DNA of 64,000 nt from Streptomyces thermovulgaris. Lineage in GTDB: Bacteria; Actinomycetota; Actinomycetes; Streptomycetales; Streptomycetaceae. Shown here in pieces: positions 55,918 to 64,000 of this stretch (the first letter of the stretch is position 1; the number at the start of each line of letters is the position of its first letter). The position numbers were made by a program, and so were the translations under genes. The notes beneath the pieces were generated by a model. That model was not told where the DNA came from. It ran no database searches and saw only the letters and a list, made by a program, of their open reading frames with translations. The DNA is taken from contig NZ_MUME01000126.1 in NCBI RefSeq assembly GCF_002155915.1, forward strand, positions 156-64,155, written 5' to 3'.

Positions 55918-56865
55918 ATGCTCCGCTATCTGGAGGAACACGACCTGCGCGTCTTCGACTTCCCCGATCCCGAGGACCAGCAGGAGCTGCCGGAGGCGGG
56001 TGCCGTGGCCTGGCGGCTGGCCGTCGACCTCTACGGGGGCCACGAGCGCGAGAGCTTCGACAACAAGTGGAACCGCTTCCTGGACTCCGTGGATCCGGCG
56101 GGTGTCCGGGCGATCGTCGTGGGGGCGTGGGGAGAAACGTACGACAACGGCTCCGGCGGCGTCGTGCAGCATCTCGTGGATGCCCGTGACCGGCTGACCT
56201 CGCTCCGGGCCGTGTTCATCGGGGACCTGGAGCAGGAGGAGGCGGAGATCTCCTGGATCGAGCAGTCCGATGTCACCCCGGTCCTCAAGGCCTATCCGCT
56301 GCTGGAGGAGCTCGGGATCCGCGGCAGTACCGACCTGCGTTTCCCGGCGGTCCGGCACCAGCACCTGCGCACGCTCCGCTTCGAGAGCGGCGGTCTGCCC
56401 GGCGAGGTCGTGCGCGGTGTCGCCGCCAGTGAGCTCCCCGCCCTGGAGTACCTGGAGATGTGGCTCGGCGTGGAGGACTACGGCGGTGACGCGACGGTGG
56501 CCGATCTCGCACCGCTGCTCGCCCATGGCCGCTTCCCGGCGCTGCGTCATCTCGGGCTCCAGGACAGCGAGATCCAGGACGAGATCGCGGCGGCGGTCGC
56601 CTCGGCGCCGGTCGTGGCGCAGCTGAAGTCGCTGGACCTGTCCATGGGCACCCTCTCCGACACCGGCGCCGAGGCCCTGCTCAACGGCCAGCCGCTGACG
56701 CATCTCGAGCATCTGAACCTGGAGCACCACTTCCTGAGCGAGGCCATGATGGAACGGTTCCGTGCGGCCTTCGCCTCCGCCGGGACCGAGGTGAACCTGG
56801 AGGATCCGCAGGCTCCGGAGCGCTGGGGGGACGAGGAGTGGCGCTATGTCGCCGTCTCCGAGTAG
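55918..56865 (+). CDS. STM4015 family LRR-like protein
   Basis: 315 residues. The sequence is built of leucine-rich-repeat-like units (LRTLRFESGGLPG, then LEYLEMWLGVEDYGG, then LRHLGLQDSEIQD, then LEHLNLEHHFL) after an N-terminal domain with FDFPDPEDQ and AWGETYDNGSG. It matches the STM4015 family, named after a Salmonella locus. AGGAGG lies 8 bp before the ATG. It is the first gene of five overlapping or adjacent genes (STM4015 to STM4011). A binding or scaffold role is likely; the function is unknown. Confidence 0.85.
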   Translation: MLRYLEEHDLRVFDFPDPEDQQELPEAGAVAWRLAVDLYGGHERESFDNKWNRFLDSVDPAGVRAIVVGAWGETYDNGSGGVVQHLVDARDRLTSLRAVFIGDLEQEEAEISWIEQSDVTPVLKAYPLLEELGIRGSTDLRFPAVRHQHLRTLRFESGGLPGEVVRGVAASELPALEYLEMWLGVEDYGGDATVADLAPLLAHGRFPALRHLGLQDSEIQDEIAAAVASAPVVAQLKSLDLSMGTLSDTGAEALLNGQPLTHLEHLNLEHHFLSEAMMERFRAAFASAGTEVNLEDPQAPERWGDEEWRYVAVSE

Positions 56866-58120
56866 GCGGGCGCCCGGCACCGGCCTTCGGTTCGCCGTCG
56901 TCGGCAATCCCGAGAACCGGCGGACGACGATGTTCGCCGACGCCGTTCGCGCGGCGGGCCACACGGCCCCCCGCGTGCTCGCATGGCGGGACGTGCTGCG
57001 CGGACGGTACTCCTTCCGGCCCGGTGAGCTGGTGCGGATCGACTCCCCCGGCGAGAACGCCGAGGTCGACCGGATGCTGCGCGACGTCGACGAGCCCACC
57101 CGGGTCGAGGGAACGGCTGTGTGGTACCGCCGTTTCACCGCGGCGGTCCGGGAGGTGACCGCCGCGGCGCACCGTGCGGGGGCGACGACGACCGCCGACC
57201 CCGAGGACGTCGCGGTCATGTTCGACAAGCGGCGCTGCCATGCCCGGCTCGCCGCCGCGGGCGTCCCGGTCCCGGAAGCTCTGGACGGTCCGGTCACCGG
57301 CTGGGACGAGCTCCGGGAGCGGCTGAGGGCCGCCCGCATCCCGCGGGCGTTCCTCAAGCCGGCGCACGGGTCGTCGGCCTCCGGTGTGGTGGCCCTGTCG
57401 CTGGCGGGCCCCGGCCGGGTCAGGGCGACGACCTCCGTGGAGACCACGGCCGACGGCCGTCTGTACAACTCCCTCCGGGTGCGCCACTACACCTCGGAGC
57501 GCGAGGTCGCCGCCCTGGTCGACGCCCTGGTCCCGGACGGGATCCACATCGAGCGGTGGCTGCCCAAGGCCTCGCAGAACGGCCGGGCCTCCGATCTGCG
57601 GGTGGTCGTGGTCGCGGGGCGCGCCACCCATGCCGTGGTACGGACCAGCCGTCATCCCATGACGAATCTTCACCTCGGTGGCCTCCGGGGCGATCTGGAC
57701 GCGGCCCGTGAGGCGATCCGGGCCGCCGGAGGCGACTTCGCCGACGTGCTGGACGTGGCCGAGCGGGCGGCCGCGTGCTTCCCGGGCACGCTGTGCGTCG
57801 GCGTGGACGTCCTGCCGTCCACCGGATGGCGGCGCTTCGCCGTCGGGGAGGTGAACGCCTTCGGGGACCTGCTGCCCCGCCTCACCGGCCTGCCCGGCAG
57901 CGGCGCCGAGGGCCTGGACACCTACGCCGCGCAGGTCGCCGCCGCATCGGCCGCCGCATCGGCCGCCGTATCGGCCGCCGCACCGGTCTCCGTGCCGGCC
58001 CGCGCACCGGCCGCATCGACCGTCGCACCGGCCGCCGTACGGCGAGCGAAGCACACAGAACACCAGGAGCAGCAAGAACACCATGAGCACCACCAGCACT
58101 CCCACGACCCCGCCGCTTGA
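56846..58120 (+). CDS. STM4014 family ATP-grasp-like protein
   Basis: 424 residues. ATP-grasp features are visible: VMFDKRRCHARLAAAGVPVP near 125, AFLKPAHGSSASGVVAL near 170, LRVVVVAGRATHAVVRTS near 250 and VGVDVLPSTGWRRFAVGEVN near 322. Such enzymes form amide or ester bonds by way of acyl-phosphates. The start overlaps STM4015 by 20 bp, with GAGGAG 8 bp upstream. The last 75 residues are unusual: Ala-rich repeats, then a His/Gln/Glu-rich tail (EHHEHHQHSHD) that overlaps the next gene by 38 bp. The tail may bind metal or simply be drift from the overlap. Confidence 0.85.
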   Translation: MSPSPSRRAPGTGLRFAVVGNPENRRTTMFADAVRAAGHTAPRVLAWRDVLRGRYSFRPGELVRIDSPGENAEVDRMLRDVDEPTRVEGTAVWYRRFTAAVREVTAAAHRAGATTTADPEDVAVMFDKRRCHARLAAAGVPVPEALDGPVTGWDELRERLRAARIPRAFLKPAHGSSASGVVALSLAGPGRVRATTSVETTADGRLYNSLRVRHYTSEREVAALVDALVPDGIHIERWLPKASQNGRASDLRVVVVAGRATHAVVRTSRHPMTNLHLGGLRGDLDAAREAIRAAGGDFADVLDVAERAAACFPGTLCVGVDVLPSTGWRRFAVGEVNAFGDLLPRLTGLPGSGAEGLDTYAAQVAAASAAASAAVSAAAPVSVPARAPAASTVAPAAVRRAKHTEHQEQQEHHEHHQHSHDPAA

Positions 58121-58928
58121 CATGAACGAGATCGTGGGCAGCCACGACCTGCTGCTGGTCACGCTCGACACCCTCCGCTACGACGTGGCGCAGGAGCTGG
58201 CGGAGGCCGGACGCATCCCGAACCTGGCCCGGCATCTGCCCGGCGGCGTCTGGGAGCGCCGGCACGCGCCGGGCAGTTTCACCTACGCCTCCCATCAGGC
58301 GATGTTCGCGGGATTCCTGCCGACACCGGCCGAACCGGGTCCGCATCCGCGGCTCTTCGCCGCCCGGTTCGCGGGCAGCGAGACCACCACGAGCGGCACC
58401 TTCGTCTACGACACGCCCGACCTGGTCTCGGGTCTGGCCGCCGTGGGCTACCGCACCGTCTGCATCGGCGGTGTGGGCTTCTTCAACAAGCAGGGGCCGC
58501 TGGGATCCGTCCTGCCGGGACTGTTCCAGGAGAGCCACTGGGAACCGGAGTTCGGGGTGACCTCCCCCACGTCCTTCGAGGCACAGGTGGCCCGCGCGGA
58601 GCAGGTCGTCGCCGAACTCCCCCAGGAGCAGCTGCTGTTCCTCTTCGTCAATGTGTCGGCCCTGCACCAGCCCAACTGGTTCCACCTGCCCGGGGCCACC
58701 CGGGAGGCGGGCGACACACGGGCCACCCACGCCGCGGCACTGGAGTACGTGGACCGGCACATGGGCCGCCTTCTGGCCGCCGCCGGCAGCCGCCGCCCGT
58801 GCTTCGCCATCGTCTGCTCCGACCACGGCACCGCGTACGGCGAGGACGGCTACAGCGGCCACCGCATCGGCCACGAGGTCGTCTGGACCGTGCCCTACGC
58901 CCACTTCTTCGTCGACGAGGCCCGGTGA
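58083..58928 (+). CDS. STM4013/SEN3800 family sulfatase-fold hydrolase
   Basis: 281 residues with an alkaline phosphatase/sulfatase-type core: LLLVTLDTLRYDVA (first metal Asp), SFTYASHQAMF (nucleophile region) and CSDHGTAYGEDGYSGHRIGHE (metal Asp/His pairs). It is shorter than true sulfatases, and the canonical CxPxR formylglycine motif is absent, so a phosphoesterase or phosphotransferase reaction is as likely. It overlaps STM4014 by 38 bp and STM4012 by 4 bp. The family has no known substrate. Confidence 0.85.
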   Translation: MSTTSTPTTPPLDMNEIVGSHDLLLVTLDTLRYDVAQELAEAGRIPNLARHLPGGVWERRHAPGSFTYASHQAMFAGFLPTPAEPGPHPRLFAARFAGSETTTSGTFVYDTPDLVSGLAAVGYRTVCIGGVGFFNKQGPLGSVLPGLFQESHWEPEFGVTSPTSFEAQVARAEQVVAELPQEQLLFLFVNVSALHQPNWFHLPGATREAGDTRATHAAALEYVDRHMGRLLAAAGSRRPCFAIVCSDHGTAYGEDGYSGHRIGHEVVWTVPYAHFFVDEAR

Positions 58929-60337
58929 CCATGCTCACTCCCCTGCCCGCCCCCACGCACACGCCGTCCTTCGCCGAGGAGGCGGCCACGCCCGCCGTCC
59001 GCCCGTACCAGCAGTACGTGTACGCGTACCCGCACAAGACCGCCTACCGCCCGCTGCGCCGGGAGCGGGCGTCGCTGCGCGAGCTGTGGGCGGACGAGCC
59101 GAAGGACTCCCTCTCGCTCTACTTCCACATCCCCTTCTGCGAGGTCCGCTGCGGCTTCTGCAATCTCTTCACCCGGATCGGGGCGCCCGACGGCCTGACC
59201 ACCGCCTATCTGGACGCACTGGAGCGCCAGGCGACCGCGGTGCGCGAGGCACTGGGCGACGGGGCCCGGTTCACGAACGCGGCGTTCGGCGGCGGCACCC
59301 CGACCTTCCTCACGGCCGCGGAGCTGGAGCGGCTGTGCGACCTCGCCGAGCACGTCCTGGGCGCCGACCTGACCGCGATCCCCCTGTCGGTGGAGGCCTC
59401 GCCCGCCACGGCGACCGCCGACCGGCTGGCCGTGCTGGCCGCCCGGGGCACCACACGGCTGAGTCTGGGCGTGCAGAGCTTCGTCGACTCCGAGGCGCGG
59501 GCGGCCGTGCGCCCCCAGCGCCGGGCGGACGTCGAGGCGGCCCTCGCCCGGATCCGCGACGCCGGCTTTCCCGTTCTCAACATCGACCTGATCTACGGCA
59601 TCGAGGGCCAGACCGAGGAGTCCTGGCGCACCTCCCTCGACGCCGCCCTCGCCTGGCAGCCGGAGGAGCTGTACCTCTACCCGCTCTATGTGCGTCCGCT
59701 CACCGGTCTCGGCCGGCACCGCGACCGGGCGGCCGACGCGACCGGACGGGACGAGGCCGCCTGGGACGAGCAACGGCTGCGGCTGTACCGCCACGGGCGC
59801 GACCATCTGCTCGCGCGGGGCTACGAGCAGGTGTCGATGCGCATGTTCCGCCGTGCGGACGCCCCCGCCGCCGGCGGGGAGGACTACACGTGCCAGACCG
59901 ACGGCATGGTCGGCCTCGGCTGCGGCGCCCGCTCGTACACCTCCACGCTGCACTACTCCTTCGACTACGCGGTGGACATGCACCGCATACGCGGGATCGT
60001 CGACGAGTACGTCGCACGCTCCGTCGACGACTTCCGCCATGCCGACTTCGGCTGGGAGATGAACGGGGACGAGGCCCGGCGCCGCCATCTGCTGCAGTCG
60101 CTGCTGCAGGCCGAGGGCATGCCGGTCGCGGACTACCGGGCCCGTTTCGGCACCGCGCCCGAGGACGACTTCGCCGCCGAGCTGGCCCGGTTCCGCGCAC
60201 GGGGCTGGCTGGACGACTCGGCCGGCCCACAGCTGCTGCGGCTGTCCCCCGAGGGGCTGGCCCACTCCGACGCGCTGGGCCCCGAGCTGTTCTCCGCCGC
60301 CGTGCGCGCGCGCATGGCCGCGTACGAACCGAAGTGA
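58925..60337 (+). CDS. STM4012 family radical SAM protein (HemN-like)
   Basis: 470 residues. The radical SAM cluster site CEVRCGFCN (Cx3Cx2C) is near residue 79, followed by the HemN-like elements FGGGTPTFLTAAELERL and RLSLGVQSFVDSEARAAVR and DLIYGIEGQTEESW. A HemN-like C-terminal domain with GLGCGARSYTS is present. True coproporphyrinogen oxidases are close relatives, but this family is tied to the STM401x cluster and probably acts on another substrate. The GTG start overlaps the STM4013 stop (GTGA); ATG 58931 is an alternative. Confidence 0.88.
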   Translation: MTMLTPLPAPTHTPSFAEEAATPAVRPYQQYVYAYPHKTAYRPLRRERASLRELWADEPKDSLSLYFHIPFCEVRCGFCNLFTRIGAPDGLTTAYLDALERQATAVREALGDGARFTNAAFGGGTPTFLTAAELERLCDLAEHVLGADLTAIPLSVEASPATATADRLAVLAARGTTRLSLGVQSFVDSEARAAVRPQRRADVEAALARIRDAGFPVLNIDLIYGIEGQTEESWRTSLDAALAWQPEELYLYPLYVRPLTGLGRHRDRAADATGRDEAAWDEQRLRLYRHGRDHLLARGYEQVSMRMFRRADAPAAGGEDYTCQTDGMVGLGCGARSYTSTLHYSFDYAVDMHRIRGIVDEYVARSVDDFRHADFGWEMNGDEARRRHLLQSLLQAEGMPVADYRARFGTAPEDDFAAELARFRARGWLDDSAGPQLLRLSPEGLAHSDALGPELFSAAVRARMAAYEPK

Positions 60338-60358
60338 CCCGAAGCGACGGAAGACCTC

Positions 60359-61213
60359 ATGGACCTGACGATCCTCTACCGCGGCCCGCTGGCGTCGTGC
60401 GACTACGACTGCCCGTACTGCCCCTTCGCCAAGCGCCGGGACAGTCCCGCCCAGCTGGCCGCGGACCGTGCCGCGCTGGAACGTTTCGCCGCCTGGGCGG
60501 CCGCGCAGCGGGACGACCGGCTCTCGGTGCTGTTCACCCCGTGGGGCGAGGGCCTGGTGCGCTCCTGGTACCGGCGCACGCTCGTGGAGCTGAGCCGGCT
60601 GCCGCACATCCGCCGGGTGGCGATCCAGACCAATCTCAGCTGCCGTACGAACTGGCTGGACGGGGCCGACCTGGACACCCTCGCCCTGTGGTGCACCTTC
60701 CACCCCGGGCAGACGCCGTACGACCGCTTCCTGGCCAAGTGCCACGACCTGGCCGCCCGCGGCGTCCGCTACAGCGTCGGTGTCGTCGGGCTGCCGGAGC
60801 ACCTTCAGTACGCGCGCCGTCTGCGCGCCGATCTGCCCGCCCATGTGTACCTGTGGGTCAACGCCGCCGAGGGGCACGCCTACACCGACGCCGAGGCCGA
60901 CCGGTGGACCGCCCTGGACCCGCTCTTCCCGTACAGCCGCCACCCGCACCGCAGCGCCGGCCTGCCCTGCCGCACGGGAGAGTCGGTCGTCTCGGTGGAC
61001 GGGGAGGGCACGGTGCGCCGCTGTCACTTCGTCCGCACGAAGCTGGGCAACCTGTACGACGGCTCCTACCGGCGGGCCCTGCGTCCCCGCCCGTGCCCGC
61101 TGGCCGTCTGCGACTGTCACATCGGCTATGTCCACCTGGAGACGCTGCCGCTGTACGACGTGTTCGCGGGCGGTGTCCTGGAGCGGATCCCGGCCGTGCC
61201 GCCCACGGTGTGA
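60359..61213 (+). CDS. STM4011 family radical SAM protein
   Basis: 284 residues. The iron-sulfur site CDYDCPYCPF (Cx3Cx2C) is at residues 16-23. FTPWGEGLVRSWYRR and RRVAIQTNLSC follow the usual barrel order. C-terminal cysteines (CRTGESVVSVDGEGTVRRC and CPLAVCDCHIGY) suggest a SPASM-like auxiliary cluster. It is 21 bp after STM4012 and ends the five-gene cluster. Its stop directly abuts the convergent LAL-like gene (TGATCA, stops on both strands). Confidence 0.87.
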   Translation: MDLTILYRGPLASCDYDCPYCPFAKRRDSPAQLAADRAALERFAAWAAAQRDDRLSVLFTPWGEGLVRSWYRRTLVELSRLPHIRRVAIQTNLSCRTNWLDGADLDTLALWCTFHPGQTPYDRFLAKCHDLAARGVRYSVGVVGLPEHLQYARRLRADLPAHVYLWVNAAEGHAYTDAEADRWTALDPLFPYSRHPHRSAGLPCRTGESVVSVDGEGTVRRCHFVRTKLGNLYDGSYRRALRPRPCPLAVCDCHIGYVHLETLPLYDVFAGGVLERIPAVPPTV

Positions 61214-63946
61214 TCACGGCCGGCTCGGCTCCGCGGTGTTCGCCCCGCGCTGCGCCGAGGGGCGGCTGCCGTGGGGCCGGGCTGTCGTTGCTGTCATTCC
61301 CGCTCTCTCCGCGCGGCCTCGTTCGGCGAGGTGACCGGCGCCGCACCGGTCCGCCAGCTCGATGCCCTCGGTCAGAAGCCCGGCCGCCCTGTCGGTGCGG
61401 CCGGTGCGGCCGAGCTCCGCACCGAGTTCGATCAGCGCCTCGGCGTACAGGTGCCGGCTGGGAGAGCGGCGCAGTGTCTCCACCGCGCGCTCCCGCAGCG
61501 GCAGCGCCTGCCCGGCCTCGGCCACCGCCGCGCTGAAGCCCAGTGCCTCGCCGATGGCGGTGGGCGTGCCGAAGCGCTCCGCCCGGCGCAGCATCCTCGC
61601 CGTGAGGGCGCGGGCGCGCCGGGGATCCTCCTCGGCGACGGCGAGGGCGAGGTGTCCGGCCCAGGGGCACCAGGTCGGGTTGTGCACGCCCTTGGCCTCC
61701 AGCCGCTCCCCGGCGGCGGCGAGCTGGGCCTCGGCCTCCCTGCGCAGGCCGTGGGCGAGAAGCAGCCGTCCGTAGACGGTCTGGGCGTCCGGGAAGACCA
61801 CCGCGTTCGGGTAGGGGGGTGCGAAGTCGTACGTCCGGGCGACGCGCAGTGCCTCCTGTGGGCGTCCCCGGGACAGCAGGACGTCCACCAGCAGCCCCAC
61901 GGCGTACCAGCGGGCGGGCACCCGGTCGCCCACCCGCTCGGCCAGGCGCACTCCCTCACGTGCGCACCGCTCCGCCTCGGCGAGCTTCCCCGTCCGCAGC
62001 CGGACCAGACCGAGGAGGGTGAAACCGAAGGAGAGGTGGGCGCCGCCCCAGCCGACCTTCTCGCACTCCTCGACGGCCGAGCCGAACAGCTCCTCCGCAC
62101 GGTCGCACTCGTCGGCGTACATGTAGGCGAGCGCGGTCAGGCTCGGCAGTTCGAAGCCCCAGTCCGGGTCGGTGTAGCTCAGGCCCACGGCGCGGGCGGC
62201 GACGGCCGGCATGTCCGCGGCCGGCTCCCCGCGCAGGGTCGCGTCCCAGGCGCGGAGGCACCGCAGGGCCCGTTCTCCGGTGGTGTCCCCGGGCAGCTGC
62301 CCGACGAGCCGTGCGAGCCGGCGGGAGCGGTCGGACGCCTGCGTCTCGTGCGCGTCGAAGGTCAGCCACAGGTAGTGCGCCGTCTGCAGACGCAGCCGCG
62401 CCCGGGGGCACTCCGCCCGGGCGGCCTCGGCACCGGCGACGGCGGCCGCCTTGCCGAGTTCGTCGTTGTGGGCGAAGGCCTGGGCCAGCCGGAAGGTGGC
62501 GTTCTCCCTGAGTTCGGGGCTCAGGAAGGGCTGCTCCAGGGCCGCGGTGAGGTGGTTGACCGTGGTGGCGGGGGCGGTGAGCAGGGCGGAGCAGCCGAGT
62601 TCGTGGAGCACGTCCGCGCGGTCCTCGGGCGCCGGCGGTTCGCGCAGCGCGCGTTCCAGGCAGCGCCGGGCGGCGTCGGGCGCGCCCAGACGGAGGTTCT
62701 CGCGGGCGGCGGCGCGCAGTTGCCGGACGGTGTGCGGGTCGCCCTCGGGGTGGGTCTCGAGCAGGTGCCGGGCGGCGGCAGTGATGCCCAGGCCGGCGTC
62801 GGCCACCGCCCAGGCGGCCTGTCCGTGCAGCGCGGTGCGCGTGGCCGGCGGGATGGCCTGGTACACGGCGGTGGCGATGAGGGGGTGGACGAACTCGAGG
62901 GTCCGGGTGCCGGTGAGGATGCGGGCGACACGCAGCCGGTCCACGGCGCTCAGGGCCTCGGCCGGCGGTAATCCGGCCACGGTCGCGGCGAGGTCCGCGG
63001 AGATCTCGGTGCCGAGCACCGCGGCGGCCCAGGCGAGCCGGACGCTGGCGTGGCCGAGCCGCTCCAGCCGTTTGACCAGTCCGGTGCCCCGTGCGCTCGC
63101 CCCGAGTTCCCTCAGCAGGGAGGCCGACTCCGCGTCCGGGGCGAGGCCCCGGTCCTGGACCTTGGCGACGAGTTCGACGGTCTCGTAGGGGTTGCCGCCG
63201 GTGACCACCCAGCACTCGTGGCAGAAGACGTCGTCGGCCTCCGCTCCGAGCGAGCCGCGCACCAGGTCGGCCACCGCCTCCGGGCTGAGGGCGTGCAGCG
63301 GGATCGGGCGGGTGCTGCGGCCCTCGACCAGTTCGCGGAACTCCACGGCCCCGTCGGGCAGTTCGTCCGGGCGGTAGCCGAGGACCACCAGCACGGGGAG
63401 CTCCCGTGCCCGCACCGCGAAGGCGGCGAGCCAGGCGAGCGACTCCAGGTCTCCCCAGTGGGCGTCGTCGAGGACGATCACGACCGGCGCCCGGCGCACG
63501 GCGATCTGGGTGACGACCCAGTCCAGGCCGTCCCTGACGCCCTGGGGGTCCGGGACGGGGGCGCCGGTCTGCTGCGCGAACAGGCCGACGGCGGGACCGG
63601 CGATCTCGTACCACCCGCCGAAGATCTCACGGCGCTCGGCCTCGGTGCAGGACGCGAGGACGGGCTGCAGCAACTGGCGTACGACGTGGAAGGGGACGGT
63701 GTGCTCCTGCTCGCTGCCGCGGGCGAACAGCACGGTGCAGCCGCGGGCGGTGGCCATGCGCCGGACCTCGGCCAGCACGGTCGTCTTGCCCAGCCCGGCG
63801 GCCGCGCTGTAGAACAGCAGCCCGCCCTGCCGGTCCTCGCCGTCCTCGTCGCCCGCGCAGAGCCGGTCCACCGCGATCCGTGCGGCGGTCACCTCGTTCT
63901 CGCGCTCGTACAGGAGGGGTTTTCCCCGTCGATCGTGTCCGCCCAC
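61214..63946 (-). CDS. LAL-type AAA ATPase regulator lacking the LuxR domain
   Basis: 910 residues. The N-terminal ATPase has AAAGLGKTTVL near residue 50 and Walker B VVIVLDDAHWGD near 160. A long helical TPR-like region follows, as in LAL (large ATP-binding LuxR) regulators. The C-terminal LuxR helix-turn-helix expected after RAERAG is missing; the protein ends in a short Ser/Pro/Arg tail at the convergent gene. The first glycine of Walker A is alanine. GTG 63946 has GGGGAGGG upstream and is preferred to 63982. It may be a truncated, non-DNA-binding regulator. Confidence 0.8.
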   Translation of the reverse strand: MGGHDRRGKPLLYERENEVTAARIAVDRLCAGDEDGEDRQGGLLFYSAAAGLGKTTVLAEVRRMATARGCTVLFARGSEQEHTVPFHVVRQLLQPVLASCTEAERREIFGGWYEIAGPAVGLFAQQTGAPVPDPQGVRDGLDWVVTQIAVRRAPVVIVLDDAHWGDLESLAWLAAFAVRARELPVLVVLGYRPDELPDGAVEFRELVEGRSTRPIPLHALSPEAVADLVRGSLGAEADDVFCHECWVVTGGNPYETVELVAKVQDRGLAPDAESASLLRELGASARGTGLVKRLERLGHASVRLAWAAAVLGTEISADLAATVAGLPPAEALSAVDRLRVARILTGTRTLEFVHPLIATAVYQAIPPATRTALHGQAAWAVADAGLGITAAARHLLETHPEGDPHTVRQLRAAARENLRLGAPDAARRCLERALREPPAPEDRADVLHELGCSALLTAPATTVNHLTAALEQPFLSPELRENATFRLAQAFAHNDELGKAAAVAGAEAARAECPRARLRLQTAHYLWLTFDAHETQASDRSRRLARLVGQLPGDTTGERALRCLRAWDATLRGEPAADMPAVAARAVGLSYTDPDWGFELPSLTALAYMYADECDRAEELFGSAVEECEKVGWGGAHLSFGFTLLGLVRLRTGKLAEAERCAREGVRLAERVGDRVPARWYAVGLLVDVLLSRGRPQEALRVARTYDFAPPYPNAVVFPDAQTVYGRLLLAHGLRREAEAQLAAAGERLEAKGVHNPTWCPWAGHLALAVAEEDPRRARALTARMLRRAERFGTPTAIGEALGFSAAVAEAGQALPLRERAVETLRRSPSRHLYAEALIELGAELGRTGRTDRAAGLLTEGIELADRCGAGHLAERGRAERAGMTATTARPHGSRPSAQRGANTAEPSRP

Positions 63947-64000
63947 GATGGTGGCCCTCCCCGCGCGTTGCCGTTCCGGCACGTCGTTGCCCCCCTGATC

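Noticed and set aside
58651-61536. Long plus-strand frame across the radical SAM genes
   Set aside because: It is an out-of-frame, arginine/proline-rich shadow of the true STM4012 and STM4011 frames, which carry the Cx3Cx2C sites.

Overview
The window is high-GC actinobacterial DNA and looks like a Streptomyces chromosome. The evidence is the strong third-position GC bias, Scr1-type XRE/DUF397 regulator pairs, DUF4232 and DUF4352 lipoproteins, a PASTA membrane protein, an aa3-type ctaD and a LAL-type ATPase. No rRNA, tRNA or CRISPR array was recognised. Most of the window is accessory DNA: several phage-defence loci, a polymorphic-toxin locus and two conserved clusters of unknown function.

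Layout. (1) 1-9059: a DISARM class 1-like operon, with the 3' part of a DUF1998 helicase, a DrmD-like SNF2 helicase and a DrmMI-like adenine methylase. An EcsC-family gene follows. (2) 10283-11325: a Scr1-type XRE regulator and its DUF397 partner. (3) 11568-15432: a Gabija pair (gajA-gajB) behind a palindrome-rich promoter. (4) 15831-18064: a PASTA membrane protein, a decayed gajA-like fragment and a DUF4232 lipoprotein. (5) 18678-27933: an SseB-like protein, a probable T7SS-linked helper, a 1589-residue RHS toxin, its candidate immunity gene, a toxin-tail remnant with a CdiI-like immunity gene, and two more toxin-locus genes, one frameshifted. (6) 28198-35784: a SWIM / unknown / VWA / MoxR-like AAA+ / DUF5682 operon that matches the E. 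coli yehQ-yehP-yehL-yehM set. (7) 36137-38788: a hydrolase, a membrane protein and a PUA/EVE-like protein. (8) 39869-50576: a second defence island with a Rad50-like zinc-hook ATPase, a small helical protein, McrB (with an N-terminal DUF4357) and McrC, then a lipoprotein, a RelE-fold/UvrD fusion helicase and an HTH-N6-adenine methylase. (9) 50902-55685: ctaD, a small membrane protein and three genes of unknown or DUF-level function. (10) 55918-61213: a complete STM4015-4014-4013-4012-4011 cluster (LRR-like, ATP-grasp, sulfatase-fold hydrolase, two radical SAM proteins). A LAL-like ATPase without a DNA-binding domain converges on it.

How the parts may work together. The most interesting shared signal is a promoter with the palindrome GTTGAC-N3-GYTAAC over its -35 box and a -10-like hexamer exactly 19 nt after TTGAC. 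It occurs before gajAB, before the zinc-hook ATPase/McrBC operon, and before the lipoprotein that diverges from the RelE-UvrD helicase. This suggests that otherwise unrelated defence loci share one regulator. The STM4011-4015 cluster and the yeh-like MoxR/VWA/SWIM operon are the best candidates for undescribed biochemical systems.
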